Shown piece after piece: positions 33,224 through 42,673 of a stretch of 64,000 bases of DNA. Location of the stretch: positions 186,001 to 250,000 of the forward strand of contig NZ_FWXU01000007.1 of assembly GCF_900176345.1 (NCBI RefSeq), written 5' to 3'. Every line of letters begins with the position of its first letter. The first letter of the stretch is position 1. The position numbers were made by a program, and so were the translations under genes. This stretch comes from Rhizobium sp. RU36D (GTDB taxonomy: Bacteria; Pseudomonadota; Alphaproteobacteria; Rhizobiales; Rhizobiaceae). The notes under the pieces are model-generated. The model was given only the letters and a program-made list of their open reading frames with translations, did no database searches and was not told where the DNA came from.

Positions 33224-33697
33224 ATGCTGCTTGAATACTTCCAGATGATCGACAAGGTGGAGGCGCTCAGCCTGCCCGAGGGCAAGCTTGTGGCGCGCTC
33301 CGTCGTGCCGCAGGCAAGCCCTGTCTTTGAAGGTCATTTTCCGGGAATGCCGCTGGTGCCTGGTGTGCTGCTCATCGAGACGATGGCGCAGGCTTCCGGG
33401 TTTCTCGTGTTGGCGCACAGCAATTTTGCCGCCATGCCGTTCCTGATGTCGGTCGATGGCGCGAAGATGCGGACCTTTGTCGAGCCGGGCGCCGTTCTCG
33501 ACATCGAGGCGGTGCTGGAGCATGACGGGTCCGGCTTTGCCGTGACCAAGACGCGCATAACGTCGGCCGGCAAGAAGATCTGCGATGCGCAATTGAAGCT
33601 CAGGACTATGCCGTTCAGCGAGGTTCCGCTGGCGGATATCGTTCGAAACCGGGCGGCCGAGGTCGGTCTGACGGACCTGATGGCCCGATCTGCCTGA
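33224..33697 (+). CDS. fabZXL: 3-hydroxyacyl-ACP dehydratase of the AcpXL cluster
   Basis: 157 aa FabZ-like hot-dog dehydratase. The catalytic histidine is in FEGHFPGMPLVPGVLLIETM (residues about 35-54). Within the AcpXL cluster it should dehydrate 3-hydroxyacyl-AcpXL during elongation of the C28 chain. It starts 24 bp after acpXL. The family and locus are well known in Rhizobium; the enzyme activity of this copy is inferred. Confidence 0.92.
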   Translation: MLLEYFQMIDKVEALSLPEGKLVARSVVPQASPVFEGHFPGMPLVPGVLLIETMAQASGFLVLAHSNFAAMPFLMSVDGAKMRTFVEPGAVLDIEAVLEHDGSGFAVTKTRITSAGKKICDAQLKLRTMPFSEVPLADIVRNRAAEVGLTDLMARSA

Positions 33698-33804
33698 CAG
33701 GCGAACCCAAGAGGTTCGAACTCTGATCGCCGTAAAAGCCGCCTCCAATGGCGGTGCGCAAGGCCTCGAAATCAACGGCCGGCCTGCGCCATAGGGGATG
33801 TAAC

Positions 33805-35007
33805 ATGGACAAGAAGCCGAACGATGTCGTGATAACCGGGGTCGGCATCGTGACCTGTCATGGGACCGGCAAGGCGCCGCATGTGGCGCTTTTGACCGCC
33901 AGCTCGCTTTCGCGCCCCCCTGTCGAAACCGAAAAGTTCCAGCCCTACCCACTGCATCCCTTGCCGGAGATCGACTGGAGCGCGCAGATCCCCAAACGCG
34001 GCGACCAGCGGCAGATGGAGAACTGGCAACGGCTCGGCGTTTATGCCGCCGGTCTGGCGCTTGACGATGCCGGCCTCAAGGACAATGCCGAGGCCGTCGG
34101 GTCGATGGACATGATCGTGGCGGCCGGCGGCGGCGAGCGCGACATCAACGTGGATTCGCTGATCGTCGATGAAGCGCTGAAGCGCAATGATCGCGAGACG
34201 CTCCTGAACGAGAAGCTGAGGACCGAACTGCGCCCGACGCTGTTCCTGGCGCAGCTGTCGAACCTGATGGCCGGCAATATCTCGATCGTCCACAAGGTCA
34301 CAGGCTCTTCGCGCACCTTCATGGGCGAAGAGGCCGCCGGCATTTCTGCCGTTGCCACCGCGTTTGCCCGCATCAAGGCCGGACAATCCACCCACACGCT
34401 GGTCGGTGGCGCATTTGTTGCTGAACGCTCTGACATCATCCTGCTGGTCGAAGGCATCAGGGCGCATGCTACGGGGGACTGGAAGCCCTTGTGGTCGCGC
34501 AGCTCTGGTGAGGGCGGCGGCATGATGCTTGGCACCGTCGGCGCCTTCCTGATGCTGGAATCGCGCGAGCATGCCGAAGCGCGCGGCGCCCATATCTATG
34601 CCGTGCTGGACGATATCATCGGTGATCGTGGTCCGCGAGACGGCCGCTTCGAGGAGCGCCTGGCGGAAATCGGCCGCAGCGTCGCCCCGCAGCCGCCTGC
34701 CGACACGGTGATTTTCAGCGGCGCAAGCGGCTTGCATGATCTTTCTGCCCGCGAAAAATCGGTGCTGGAAACCGTGTTTGCTGGCGTGCCGGTGCGGGCC
34801 TATGGCGGACAAACGGGCCATGCGCTGGAAGCACAATTCCCGCTTGGCCTGGCGCTTGCGGCTCTGGCTGTCGATGCAGGCGCCACCGTGCCGGCCTTCG
34901 ATGCGGACCATGAGACACCGGCCAAGGCGCCGGCGCGGCATGCGATCGTGACCACCGTCGGCTATACCCGTGGCGAAGGCATGGCCTTCGTTTCGGCAAA
35001 TACGTGA
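33805..35007 (+). CDS. Ketosynthase-like protein of the AcpXL cluster lacking the active-site cysteine
   Basis: 400 aa, thiolase-fold beta-ketoacyl-ACP synthase family. It starts DVVITGVGIVTCHG as in FabF. Where active enzymes have the CASG elbow, this protein reads GSSRTFMGEEAAG, placing Thr171 at the cysteine position; the NAHGTST histidine motif is also not seen, while GGQTGHALEAQFPLG resembles the second conserved region. It therefore resembles a chain-length-factor partner. The ATG at 33805 is 12 bp ahead of none of the upstream in-frame ATG residues that look family-like. It ends 11 bp before the active partner gene. Confidence 0.88.
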   Translation: MDKKPNDVVITGVGIVTCHGTGKAPHVALLTASSLSRPPVETEKFQPYPLHPLPEIDWSAQIPKRGDQRQMENWQRLGVYAAGLALDDAGLKDNAEAVGSMDMIVAAGGGERDINVDSLIVDEALKRNDRETLLNEKLRTELRPTLFLAQLSNLMAGNISIVHKVTGSSRTFMGEEAAGISAVATAFARIKAGQSTHTLVGGAFVAERSDIILLVEGIRAHATGDWKPLWSRSSGEGGGMMLGTVGAFLMLESREHAEARGAHIYAVLDDIIGDRGPRDGRFEERLAEIGRSVAPQPPADTVIFSGASGLHDLSAREKSVLETVFAGVPVRAYGGQTGHALEAQFPLGLALAALAVDAGATVPAFDADHETPAKAPARHAIVTTVGYTRGEGMAFVSANT

Positions 35008-35018
35008 GGAGACAGGCG

Positions 35019-36305
35019 ATGACTGAGCAGCGCTTCACGGATCATCTGGGCCGGCCACTGGTGGCGGTCACCGGCATGGGTGTCATCACGTCGTTGGGAC
35101 AGGGGCTCCAGGATAACTGGAAGGCCCTGACATCGGGCATTTCCGGCATTCATGCGATCAACAGGTTCCCGACGGAGGGGCTTTCGACCAGGATCAGTGG
35201 CACGGTGGACTTCATGCCGGTGCCGGCGGAAAACTCGGTCGAGCGGTCCTTTGCCTTTGCGCGCGCGACCACCGAGGAAGCGCTGGCGCAAGCCGGATTG
35301 TCGGGCGATTTCAACGGACCGCTGTTTCTCGCCGCTCCCCCGGTCGAACCGGAATGGTCGGATCGTTTTGCGCTTGCCGACCGCGCGCCGCCGGCCACAC
35401 GGCCGGGCGATGCCTATGAGCGGTTCCTGGCCGCGATGCGCGAGCGGCCGGATCCGGTCTTCATGGAAGCAGCCCAGTTCGGCTCGATCTCCGAGCGCCT
35501 GGCCGATACCTTCGGCACCCGTGGCCTGCCGGTGACTTTGTCGACCGCCTGTGCGTCTGGCGCGACCGCCATCCAGCTCGGCGTCGAGGCTATCCGTCAG
35601 GGCCGCACGACGAGGGCGCTCACCGTTGCGACCGACGGGTCTGTCAGCGCGGAAGCCTTGATCCGCTTTTCGCTGCTCTCGGCACTCTCGACCCAGAACG
35701 ATCCGCCGGAAAAGGCATCCAAGCCGTTCAGCAAGGATCGCGATGGTTTCGTCATTGCCGAAGGTGCCGCTACCCTGGTGCTGGAATCCCTGGAAGCGGC
35801 GATAGCGCGCGGTGCAAAGGTCCTCGGCATCCTCAAGGGTTGCGGCGAAAAGGCCGACCACTTCCACCGCACTCGGTCCTCGCCGGATGGCGGTCCGGCG
35901 ATTGCAACCATCCGGGCTGCACTTGCGGATGCGGGCATGGACGAAGGCGGCATCGGCTACATCAATGCCCATGGCACATCGACACCCGAAAACGACAAGA
36001 TGGAATATGGCGCGATGCTGGCCGTGTTCGGCGAAAGCCTCAAGAGCATCCCGGTCTCGTCCAACAAGTCGATGATCGGGCATACCTTGACGGCAGCCGG
36101 TGCGGTGGAAGCGGTATTCTCGTTGCAGACCATGCTGACCGGCACGCTGCCGCCGACCATCAACTACGTCAATCCGGATCCTTCGATCGCGCTCGATGTC
36201 GTGCCGAACGTCAAGCGCGATACTCAGGTCTCGGCCGTTCTGTCGAACTCCTTCGGGTTCGGTGGACAAAACGCCAGCCTTGTCATGGCGCGTGAACCGG
36301 CGTAA
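35019..36305 (+). CDS. Beta-ketoacyl-ACP synthase II of the AcpXL cluster
   Basis: 428 aa FabF-type condensing enzyme. All catalytic parts are present: Cys178 in LSTACASGATAIQ, INAHGTSTPENDKMEY (His) and NKSMIGHTLTAAGAVEA (His), and the C-terminal SNSFGFGGQNASLV. ATG 35019 has GAGGAGAC upstream. Together with the preceding cysteine-less paralogue it probably forms the heterodimer that extends the AcpXL-bound chain to C26-C28; heterodimer formation is inference by analogy with KS-CLF pairs. In rhizobial literature the two genes are fabF1XL/fabF2XL. Confidence 0.94.
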   Translation: MTEQRFTDHLGRPLVAVTGMGVITSLGQGLQDNWKALTSGISGIHAINRFPTEGLSTRISGTVDFMPVPAENSVERSFAFARATTEEALAQAGLSGDFNGPLFLAAPPVEPEWSDRFALADRAPPATRPGDAYERFLAAMRERPDPVFMEAAQFGSISERLADTFGTRGLPVTLSTACASGATAIQLGVEAIRQGRTTRALTVATDGSVSAEALIRFSLLSALSTQNDPPEKASKPFSKDRDGFVIAEGAATLVLESLEAAIARGAKVLGILKGCGEKADHFHRTRSSPDGGPAIATIRAALADAGMDEGGIGYINAHGTSTPENDKMEYGAMLAVFGESLKSIPVSSNKSMIGHTLTAAGAVEAVFSLQTMLTGTLPPTINYVNPDPSIALDVVPNVKRDTQVSAVLSNSFGFGGQNASLVMAREPA

Positions 36306-36388
36306 CCGGATCACGCGCGTGAACCAGCATAAGCGGTTCGCCACACCACCAATAATCCGAAAACGCCGTCCGGGCGAGGAATAGTCAT

Positions 36389-37417
36389 ATGCGCGCTTTG
36401 CAACTGGTCGAAGACCGTAAGCTTGAAATCACCGAGCTGCCCGAGCCGGATGCGCCCGGTCCTGGCGAAGTGACGCTGCGCGTCAAGGCCGTCGCGCTCA
36501 ATCACATCGATGTCTGGGGTTGGCGCGGCATGGCCTTTGCCAAGCGCAAGATGCCGCTGGTCATCGGTGCCGAAGCATCCGGGGTCGTCGAGGCGATCGG
36601 TCCGGGCGTGGGCAATATTCTGCCGGGTCAGTTGGCTGCCGTATACGGTGCGCGGACGTGTGGCCTCTGCAAGCCCTGCCGCGAAGGGCGCGACAATCTG
36701 TGCGAACATGTCGGCGGCGTTCACGGCTTCCATCTCGATGGATTTGCCCAGGAGAAGATCAATCTTCCCGCTCGCCTGCTCGTGCCGGCCCCTCCGGGTG
36801 TCGATGCCGTGGCTGCCGCTTTGGCCCCGGTCACCTTCGGGACCGTCGAGCATATGCTGTTCGACAATGCCAAGCTGGAACCGGGCGAAACGATCCTGGT
36901 GCATGCCGGCGGCTCGGGAATCGGCACGGCGGCGATCCAGCTCGCAAAGAAGATCGGCTGCACCGTAATCACGACTGTCGGTTCTGACGACAAGATCGAG
37001 CCGGCCAAGGCGCTCGGCGCCGATCACGTCATCAACTACCGCACCGATCGCTTCGAGGGTGTCGTGCGCAAGCTCACCAAGAAGAAGGGCGTCGATGTCG
37101 TCTTCGAACATGTTGGCAAGGATACCTGGGCCGGATCCATGCTCTGCATGAAGCGCGGCGGGCGGCTAGTCACCTGCGGCTCGACGTCTGGCGTCTCGAC
37201 CGACATGAACCTGATGATGCTGTTCCAGCAGCAGTTGCGGTTGATCGGCTCCTTCGGCTGCCGGATGGAAAACATGGCCAATGCCATGCAGAAGATGGCG
37301 CGCGGCATCGTTCACCCTGTCATCGATACGGAAGTCACATTCTCAGACATCGATCGTGCGCTGTCGCGCATGGAAGGCCGCCAGGTCTTCGGCAAGATCA
37401 TCCTGCGCATGGACTGA
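36389..37417 (+). CDS. Zinc-type alcohol dehydrogenase/quinone oxidoreductase of the AcpXL cluster
   Basis: 342 aa MDR-superfamily dehydrogenase. The structural zinc site CGLCKPCREGRDNLCEH is near residue 93, the GroES-like domain precedes it, and the NAD(P)-binding Rossmann motif is LVHAGGSGIGTAAIQLAKK near residue 172. The usual catalytic-zinc cysteine is replaced (LNHIDVWGWRG). A gene of this type (adh2XL) is a regular member of the acpXL-lpxXL locus and probably reduces a chain intermediate. RBS GCGAGGA lies upstream of the ATG. Confidence 0.88.
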   Translation: MRALQLVEDRKLEITELPEPDAPGPGEVTLRVKAVALNHIDVWGWRGMAFAKRKMPLVIGAEASGVVEAIGPGVGNILPGQLAAVYGARTCGLCKPCREGRDNLCEHVGGVHGFHLDGFAQEKINLPARLLVPAPPGVDAVAAALAPVTFGTVEHMLFDNAKLEPGETILVHAGGSGIGTAAIQLAKKIGCTVITTVGSDDKIEPAKALGADHVINYRTDRFEGVVRKLTKKKGVDVVFEHVGKDTWAGSMLCMKRGGRLVTCGSTSGVSTDMNLMMLFQQQLRLIGSFGCRMENMANAMQKMARGIVHPVIDTEVTFSDIDRALSRMEGRQVFGKIILRMD

Positions 37418-37422
37418 CGCCA

Positions 37423-38352
37423 TTGGAGTTGTTCATCACCCGGATCGTTCTCGCCCTTCGCAAGTTCCAGCAATGGTCCGTGGCGCAGCTCGCTTTCGGG
37501 TTCCTGAACCTCCTCAAGATCTTTCCTGCGGATGCAGCGATCAACTTCGCGGATGGGCTGATGCGACGCATCGGCCCGCGCACGCGTCGCCATCGCCTGA
37601 TGCTCACCAACCTGCGCAATGCCTATCCGGACAAAAGTGATGCCGAGCTTGAGGCCATCGCTTTGGCAAGCTGGGGGCATATGGGGCGGCTCGCCGCCGA
37701 ATATGTCTTCCTCGATCGCTTGTTCGACTTCGATCCGGCAAAGCCGGGGCAGGGGCGGATCGAGGTCTCGGGCATCCCGATCTTCCTCGACCTGCGCGAT
37801 AATCCCCGGCCGTTCATCGTCTTCACGGGACATACCGCCAATTTCGAATTGCTGCCTGTCGCCGGCGCGGCATTCGGCCTGATGGTGACGGTGATGTTTC
37901 GGCCGCCCAACAATCCCTATATCGCCCGCAAGGTCTATGACTTCAGGGCAGGGCGAATGGGCAAGCTGGTTCCGTCCCATGCCGGTTCATCCTTCGCTTT
38001 GGCTCGCCAACTGGAAGCCGGGGGCGGGGTCGGCGTGCTGGTCGACCAGAAGTTCCAGAAGGGCCAGAAGACCACTTTCTTCGACCGCGACGTTCAGACC
38101 AATCCGCTGCTGGCCAAGCTCGCCCGGCAATTCGACTGTGAGGTCTACCCCGCCCGTTGCATCCGCCTTCCTGGCAATCGGTTCCGGCTGGAGATCGAGC
38201 CAGCGATAGACCTGCCGCGGGATGCAAGTGGCCACCTAGATGTCAAGGCGACAGCGCAAAAGCTCAACGACAAGGTTGAAAGCTGGGTTCGTGAATATCC
38301 GGAGCAATGGCTGTGGTATCATGATCGCTGGGACATTAAGCGCAGCCTCTGA
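37423..38352 (+). CDS. lpxXL: Lipid A C28 acyltransferase LpxXL
   Basis: 309 aa HtrB/LpxL-type acyltransferase. It transfers the 27-hydroxyoctacosanoyl chain from AcpXL to the 2-prime position of the lipid A precursor at the inner membrane. The catalytic HX4(D/E) motif is GHTANFELLP, with LVDQKFQKGQKTTFFDR downstream and the C-terminal YPEQWLWYHDRW. No ATG is available in frame; the TTG at 37423 gives the family start MELFITRIVLAL, and the TTG at 37429 is a second choice. It lies 5 bp after the dehydrogenase gene. Confidence 0.92.
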   Translation: MELFITRIVLALRKFQQWSVAQLAFGFLNLLKIFPADAAINFADGLMRRIGPRTRRHRLMLTNLRNAYPDKSDAELEAIALASWGHMGRLAAEYVFLDRLFDFDPAKPGQGRIEVSGIPIFLDLRDNPRPFIVFTGHTANFELLPVAGAAFGLMVTVMFRPPNNPYIARKVYDFRAGRMGKLVPSHAGSSFALARQLEAGGGVGVLVDQKFQKGQKTTFFDRDVQTNPLLAKLARQFDCEVYPARCIRLPGNRFRLEIEPAIDLPRDASGHLDVKATAQKLNDKVESWVREYPEQWLWYHDRWDIKRSL

Positions 38353-38707
38353 CCTTTTTTGGATTTCTACATTGTCTGGTGGGCGGATCGCGCCGATTCC
38401 GGCTCGTGCGTGTTCGCTGTAGACAGTATTCTCCATGACGCGCCTGGGCGTTATATTCACGCTTTTGCCTGCAAAAGCGCGAGAAATGCTTGCATCGGTT
38501 AAAGATATTGAGACGGCCGCCGCTCTGTATTGGCCGCTGCATCCCAAGATGGTGCGGATTGATACCCTAATCTTAGTTGATTGAACATGAAGGCCATTCA
38601 TGTTAACAGCCGTGTGATGGTCGGAGCAAGGCTACAACACAGTAGTACGGTGCGGCCTGTGTGTAGAAACAGTTGCTGTTTTGCTGCCAAGAGGTCTGGC
38701 GCTGTAC
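38353..38707 (+). promoter_or_regulatory. Intergenic region upstream of the PAS protein gene, with an inverted repeat
   Basis: The 355-bp gap between lpxXL and the PAS gene has no recognisable gene. It contains AACATGAA-N5-TTCATGTT (38584-38604), a perfect 8-bp inverted repeat that could be an operator. No FnrN/FixK-type box was seen. The PAS gene promoter should lie here. Confidence 0.3.
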
Positions 38708-39433
38708 ATGTCTCAGGAATTACATGACGAAATATTGCCGCGGCTTTTTGAAGCGGTTTCGCTGAAAAGCCTGCAATTGCAGCAGGCCATTCGCTCCGGT
38801 GATGATCAACTGGTCAGGCTGCTGGACCGGGAGCTTGCCCCGCTGATATCCGAGGTGGTCGAGTACAGGGCCTGCAACAGCCGCGAAATTCACCTGCAAT
38901 TGCGTTTTGTCAGCAGTCTGATCCGCGAGGATGCTGATGATCGTTCCTGCGTCGTGCGCAACTCGACTATTCTGTCCGTTCTGCTTGATCGATACTTCGG
39001 CACCTCGGCGGTATCGGATGTTGCGGGCTTCGGCGTCGGCAATACCTATCAATCCCTCGGTGACGATGGATTGCTGAACGAATCCATTCTGAACGCGCTA
39101 CCGGACATGGTCGCCGTGGTTACCACGGATTATCGCTACCTCTATTCGAATGCGGCCCATGGCGCTTCGCTGAAATGCTCACCGCTGGAACTGGTCGGAC
39201 GCCATATCTCCGAATTCATGGAGCAGGGGTTGTTCGAAGACATGGTGCGGGAGCGGCTCGACCGATGCTTCCGTGGCGAATGCGTGGAATATGTCTATCT
39301 GCGCCGCGAGGGAGATCGCGGGCTGTTCGTCCGCTGTCGCCTGGCCCCGCTGAAGGGGCATGATGGCCGCGTTGTCGGTGCTGTCTTGACGATGCAGGAT
39401 TCGGGCGAGTCCCAGAACATGATCGCGGCCTGA
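38708..39433 (+). CDS. PAS-domain protein without an output domain
   Basis: 241 aa. The N-terminal 110 residues are helical, with no family recognised. Residues about 122-235 form a PAS domain: LNALPDMVAVVTTDYRYLYSNAAH, then LELVGRHISEFMEQGLFEDM, and GHDGRVVGAVLTMQD at the end. There is no histidine kinase, GGDEF or DNA-binding part, so it may act through a partner. ATG 38708 with GAGGT upstream is chosen over a TTG at 38681. It lies between lpxXL and the hemerythrin/fix genes. Ligand and partner are unknown. Confidence 0.75.
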   Translation: MSQELHDEILPRLFEAVSLKSLQLQQAIRSGDDQLVRLLDRELAPLISEVVEYRACNSREIHLQLRFVSSLIREDADDRSCVVRNSTILSVLLDRYFGTSAVSDVAGFGVGNTYQSLGDDGLLNESILNALPDMVAVVTTDYRYLYSNAAHGASLKCSPLELVGRHISEFMEQGLFEDMVRERLDRCFRGECVEYVYLRREGDRGLFVRCRLAPLKGHDGRVVGAVLTMQDSGESQNMIAA

Positions 39434-39507
39434 CCACCCGGCCTTGGCCGACCCTCGCGTTCACCGTGGCGGTGTGTCAAAGGCCGTAAGGCGAGAACGC
39501 CAAAGAC

Positions 39508-40008
39508 TTAGGCCAATGCCTGGTCGTCGCCGGGCAGCCGGCTCAGCAGGAATTCCCGTTCGAAGGCGATATGGCGGCGCATGCCCTCGAAAAAGCCCCG
39601 GAGCATATAGCCCGTCGCTTCCATGTTGACCCGGGCACCGGAGCCGAGCTTCAGCAAGGCGTCCGTCAGTTCCTCTGCAAAACACTCGTCTTCGCAGTGT
39701 TCGAATTTCAGCCGGTCGATGGTTTCAGCGAAATGTCCGCCGGCCGCCGACTGAATCAGCGGAAACAGCACGGTCTCTTCGAAATGATGTACCCCGCGAA
39801 TCAGGGGCCCCAGGGCCTTGGCGGCATAGATGCATTTCTGCCGGTTTATGCTCGACGGAAGCGAATCGGCGATGTCTTCCAACTCCCCGCACAGCGCCAG
39901 TTGCTCCTCATGCGCCTTGCGCAGCCAGGCCAGGGACTGGTGCTGGACGAGGTCCTCGGCCGGTTGCCGGATGGGAGACCCTTTCAGGCTGACCAACTTG
40001 TTTTGCAT
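39508..40008 (-). CDS. Hemerythrin HHE-domain protein
   Basis: 166 aa four-helix hemerythrin-like protein. Metal-ligand candidates: HQSLAWLRKAHEEQ in helix 1, GPLIRGVHHFEETVLFP in helix 2, LKFEHCEDECFAEE in helix 3 and RRHIAFEREFLL in helix 4. Such proteins bind a di-iron site and can sense or bind oxygen or nitric oxide. The ATG at 40008 has GGAGG 7 nt upstream; the frame stays open far further upstream, but that is antisense to fixN. It is divergent from fixN. Confidence 0.88.
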   Translation of the reverse strand: MQNKLVSLKGSPIRQPAEDLVQHQSLAWLRKAHEEQLALCGELEDIADSLPSSINRQKCIYAAKALGPLIRGVHHFEETVLFPLIQSAAGGHFAETIDRLKFEHCEDECFAEELTDALLKLGSGARVNMEATGYMLRGFFEGMRRHIAFEREFLLSRLPGDDQALA

Positions 40009-40086
40009 CCACATCCTCCAAGGAACCCGCAAAGCTGAGTACGCGGCCTGCGCAAAGCCATTTGGGTCCGTTTGCGCATGTTTCCC

Positions 40087-40100
40087 TTGATCAACGTCAG
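40087..40100. promoter_or_regulatory. Weak FnrN/FixK-like box upstream of the hemerythrin gene
   Basis: TTGATCAACGTCAG matches the left half of TTGAT-N4-ATCAA completely and the right half at three of five positions. It is 79 bp before the hemerythrin start. It could help co-regulate that gene with fixN. Confidence 0.35.
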
Positions 40101-40165
40101 CGACCTTGTGTCGCTGCTGCAATCCTGATTGGGCCCAAGTCTTGGCAGTTCGGCGGATGTCCGCA

Positions 40166-40179
40166 TTGATCTGCATCAA
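40166..40179 (+). promoter_or_regulatory. FnrN/FixK box upstream of fixN
   Basis: TTGATCTGCATCAA is a perfect TTGAT-N4-ATCAA anaerobox. It ends 108 bp before the fixN ATG. With the usual -41.5 spacing it would place the transcription start near 40214. Confidence 0.9.
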
Positions 40180-40287
40180 GGAATGCGGACGCCGCAACTG
40201 GCATTGATGCAGCATACACCGGGTACATGCCCTGCTGATCGGCAGACATGCCCGTGATGCCATGCAAGCCGTTGGGGGATGCCAACA

Positions 40288-41916
40288 ATGAATTATACCA
40301 TGGAAACCATGGCAATGGCGGTGCTCGCCTTTGCCGCGCTGCTGGGGGCGGCCTTCGCTCACGACAGCCTCTTTGCCGCTCACATGTGGGTGGCCTTTTT
40401 TACGCTCGGCGCCGGCACGCTCGTCATGCTGCGCCGTATCCAGTTCGCGCCCGCCGGCGTCCGTACAGCCGCCCAGACCAAGTCGGAATATTTTGACGAG
40501 GTCGTCAAATACGGCGTCATCGCCACCGTTTTCTGGGGTGTCGTCGGCTTCCTGGTCGGCGTGGTGGTTGCGTTGCAACTGGCATTTCCCGATCTCAATA
40601 TCGAGCCCTACCTGAACTTCGGTCGCCTGCGCCCGCTGCACACCTCGGCGGTCATTTTCGCCTTTGGCGGCAATGCCCTGATCGCGACGTCCTTTTATGT
40701 CGTGCAGCGCACCTCGCGTCAGCGCCTGTTCGGCGGATCGCTGGGCTGGTTCGTGTTCTGGGGCTATCAGTTCTTCATCGTCATGGCTGCAACAGGCTAT
40801 GTGCTGGGGATCACCGCGGGCCGTGAATATGCCGAACCGGAATGGTATGTCGACATCTGGCTGACCGTCGTCTGGGTGGCCTACCTGATCGCCTTCATGG
40901 GCACCGTGATGACCCGGAAGGAAAGCCACATCTACGTCGCCAACTGGTTCTACCTGGCTTTCATCGTTACCATTGCCATGCTGCATATCGTCAACAACCT
41001 GGCGATGCCGGTGTCGTTCCTCGGTTCGAAGAGCTATTCCGCCTTCTCGGGCGTGCAGGATGCGCTGACTCAGTGGTGGTATGGCCATAACGCCGTGGGC
41101 TTCTTCCTGACAGCCGGCTTCCTCGGCATGATGTACTACTTCGTGCCCAAGCAGGCGGGTCGCCCTGTCTATTCCTACCGCTTGTCGATCATCCACTTCT
41201 GGGCCCTGATCTTCATGTATATCTGGGCCGGCCCGCACCATCTGCACTATACGGCTCTGCCGGACTGGGCGCAGACGCTTGGCATGGTCTTCTCCATCAT
41301 GCTGTGGATGCCCTCATGGGGTGGCATGATTAACGGCCTGATGACGCTTTCGGGCGCCTGGGACAAGATCCGTACCGACCCGATCATCCGCATGATGGTC
41401 ATCGCCATCGCCTTCTATGGCATGTCGACCTTCGAAGGCCCGATGATGTCCATCAAGGCCGTCAACTCGCTCAGCCACTATACCGAATGGACCATCGGTC
41501 ACGTGCATTCCGGCGCCCTCGGCTGGGTCGGCATGATCAGCTTCGGTGCGATCTACTACCTGACGCCGAAACTGTGGCACCGCAACCGCCTCTACTCGCT
41601 GCGCCTGGTCAACTGGCACTTCTGGCTCGCCACCCTCGGCATCGTCGTCTACGCCGCCGTTCTTTGGGTTGCCGGTATCCAGCAGGGTCTGATGTGGCGC
41701 GAATACGACGAGCAGGGCTTCCTGGTCTACTCGTTCGCCGAATCGGTCGCCGCCATGTTCCCATACTTCGTGCTGCGTGCACTGGGTGGAGCGCTCTACC
41801 TGCTGGGCGGCATCATCATGGCCTACAACGTGCTGATGACCATCCTTGGCTATGAGCGCCAGGAAGCTCCGATCCCGGGCTCTGTTGTCCCCGCTGCCAT
41901 GCAGCCGGCTGAATGA
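40288..41916 (+). CDS. fixN: cbb3-type cytochrome c oxidase subunit I
   Basis: 542 aa, about 12 or more membrane helices. FixN/CcoN is the catalytic heme-copper subunit of the high-affinity cbb3 terminal oxidase used under low oxygen. Heme and copper ligand regions are visible: [55 protein letters not shown] and [15 protein letters not shown] 40288 is preceded by GGGGGA and is favoured over an ATG at 40279. It is the first gene of fixNOQP. Confidence 0.97.
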   Translation: MNYTMETMAMAVLAFAALLGAAFAHDSLFAAHMWVAFFTLGAGTLVMLRRIQFAPAGVRTAAQTKSEYFDEVVKYGVIATVFWGVVGFLVGVVVALQLAFPDLNIEPYLNFGRLRPLHTSAVIFAFGGNALIATSFYVVQRTSRQRLFGGSLGWFVFWGYQFFIVMAATGYVLGITAGREYAEPEWYVDIWLTVVWVAYLIAFMGTVMTRKESHIYVANWFYLAFIVTIAMLHIVNNLAMPVSFLGSKSYSAFSGVQDALTQWWYGHNAVGFFLTAGFLGMMYYFVPKQAGRPVYSYRLSIIHFWALIFMYIWAGPHHLHYTALPDWAQTLGMVFSIMLWMPSWGGMINGLMTLSGAWDKIRTDPIIRMMVIAIAFYGMSTFEGPMMSIKAVNSLSHYTEWTIGHVHSGALGWVGMISFGAIYYLTPKLWHRNRLYSLRLVNWHFWLATLGIVVYAAVLWVAGIQQGLMWREYDEQGFLVYSFAESVAAMFPYFVLRALGGALYLLGGIIMAYNVLMTILGYERQEAPIPGSVVPAAMQPAE

Positions 41917-41931
41917 GAAGGAAGGCTAACA

Positions 41932-42663
41932 ATGTCCATTCTTGATAAACACGTCATATTCGAGAAGAACACGAGCCTGCTCTTCCTCGGTTCGCTGATC
42001 GTCGTGACCATCGGTGGCATCGTCGAGATTGCACCGCTGTTCTACCTCGAAAACACCATCGAGAAGGTGGAGGGGATGCGTCCCTATTCGCCTCTCGAAC
42101 TGGCCGGACGCAACATCTATATCCGTGAGGGTTGCTATGTGTGTCACAGCCAGATGATCCGTCCGTTCCGCGACGAGGTGGAGCGCTACGGCCATTATTC
42201 GCTGGCCGCAGAGTCCATGTACGACCACCCGTTCCAGTGGGGTTCCAAGCGTACCGGGCCTGATCTCGCCCGCGTCGGCGACCGCTATTCCAACGAATGG
42301 CATGTTCAGCATCTCATGGAACCGCGCGACGTCGTGCCGGAATCGATCATGCCGAGCTACTCCTATCTGAAGGAGACGCCGCTCGAGATCACCGACATCT
42401 CGATGGACCTGAAGGCCAACAGGACCGTCGGCGTGCCCTATACGGATGAGATGATCGAAAACGCCAAGGCGGACCTTGCCGCCCAGTCGGATCCCAATGC
42501 CGATACCAGCGCGCTGCTTGAGCGTTACCCGAAGGCCAAGGTCGGCAATTTCGATGGCGATCCGACGCGCCTGACGGAAATGGATGCGCTGGTCTCTTAC
42601 CTGCAGATGCTCGGCACGCTGGTGGACTTCTCCACCTATGACGACGCAACCGGTTATCGCTGA
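41932..42663 (+). CDS. fixO: cbb3-type cytochrome c oxidase subunit II
   Basis: 243 aa membrane-anchored monoheme cytochrome c. An N-terminal helix ([22 protein letters not shown]) anchors it; the heme-c site is CYVCHS near residue 67, and the methionine-ligand region includes [15 protein letters not shown]. It passes electrons from FixP to FixN. It lies 15 bp after fixN with AGAAGGAAGG-type RBS. Confidence 0.97.
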   Translation: MSILDKHVIFEKNTSLLFLGSLIVVTIGGIVEIAPLFYLENTIEKVEGMRPYSPLELAGRNIYIREGCYVCHSQMIRPFRDEVERYGHYSLAAESMYDHPFQWGSKRTGPDLARVGDRYSNEWHVQHLMEPRDVVPESIMPSYSYLKETPLEITDISMDLKANRTVGVPYTDEMIENAKADLAAQSDPNADTSALLERYPKAKVGNFDGDPTRLTEMDALVSYLQMLGTLVDFSTYDDATGYR

Positions 42664-42673
42664 GGAGGGCGCC

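Noticed and set aside
33705..33730. AGAGGTTCGAACTCT, resembling the T-arm of a tRNA
   Set aside because: No acceptor stem, D-arm or anticodon arm can be placed around it, and the gap between fabZXL and the next gene is too small for a tRNA with these positions.
40009..41247. N-terminal extension of the hemerythrin frame on the minus strand
   Set aside because: The frame continues far upstream only because it is antisense to fixN. The ATG at 40008 with GGAGG gives a complete hemerythrin.
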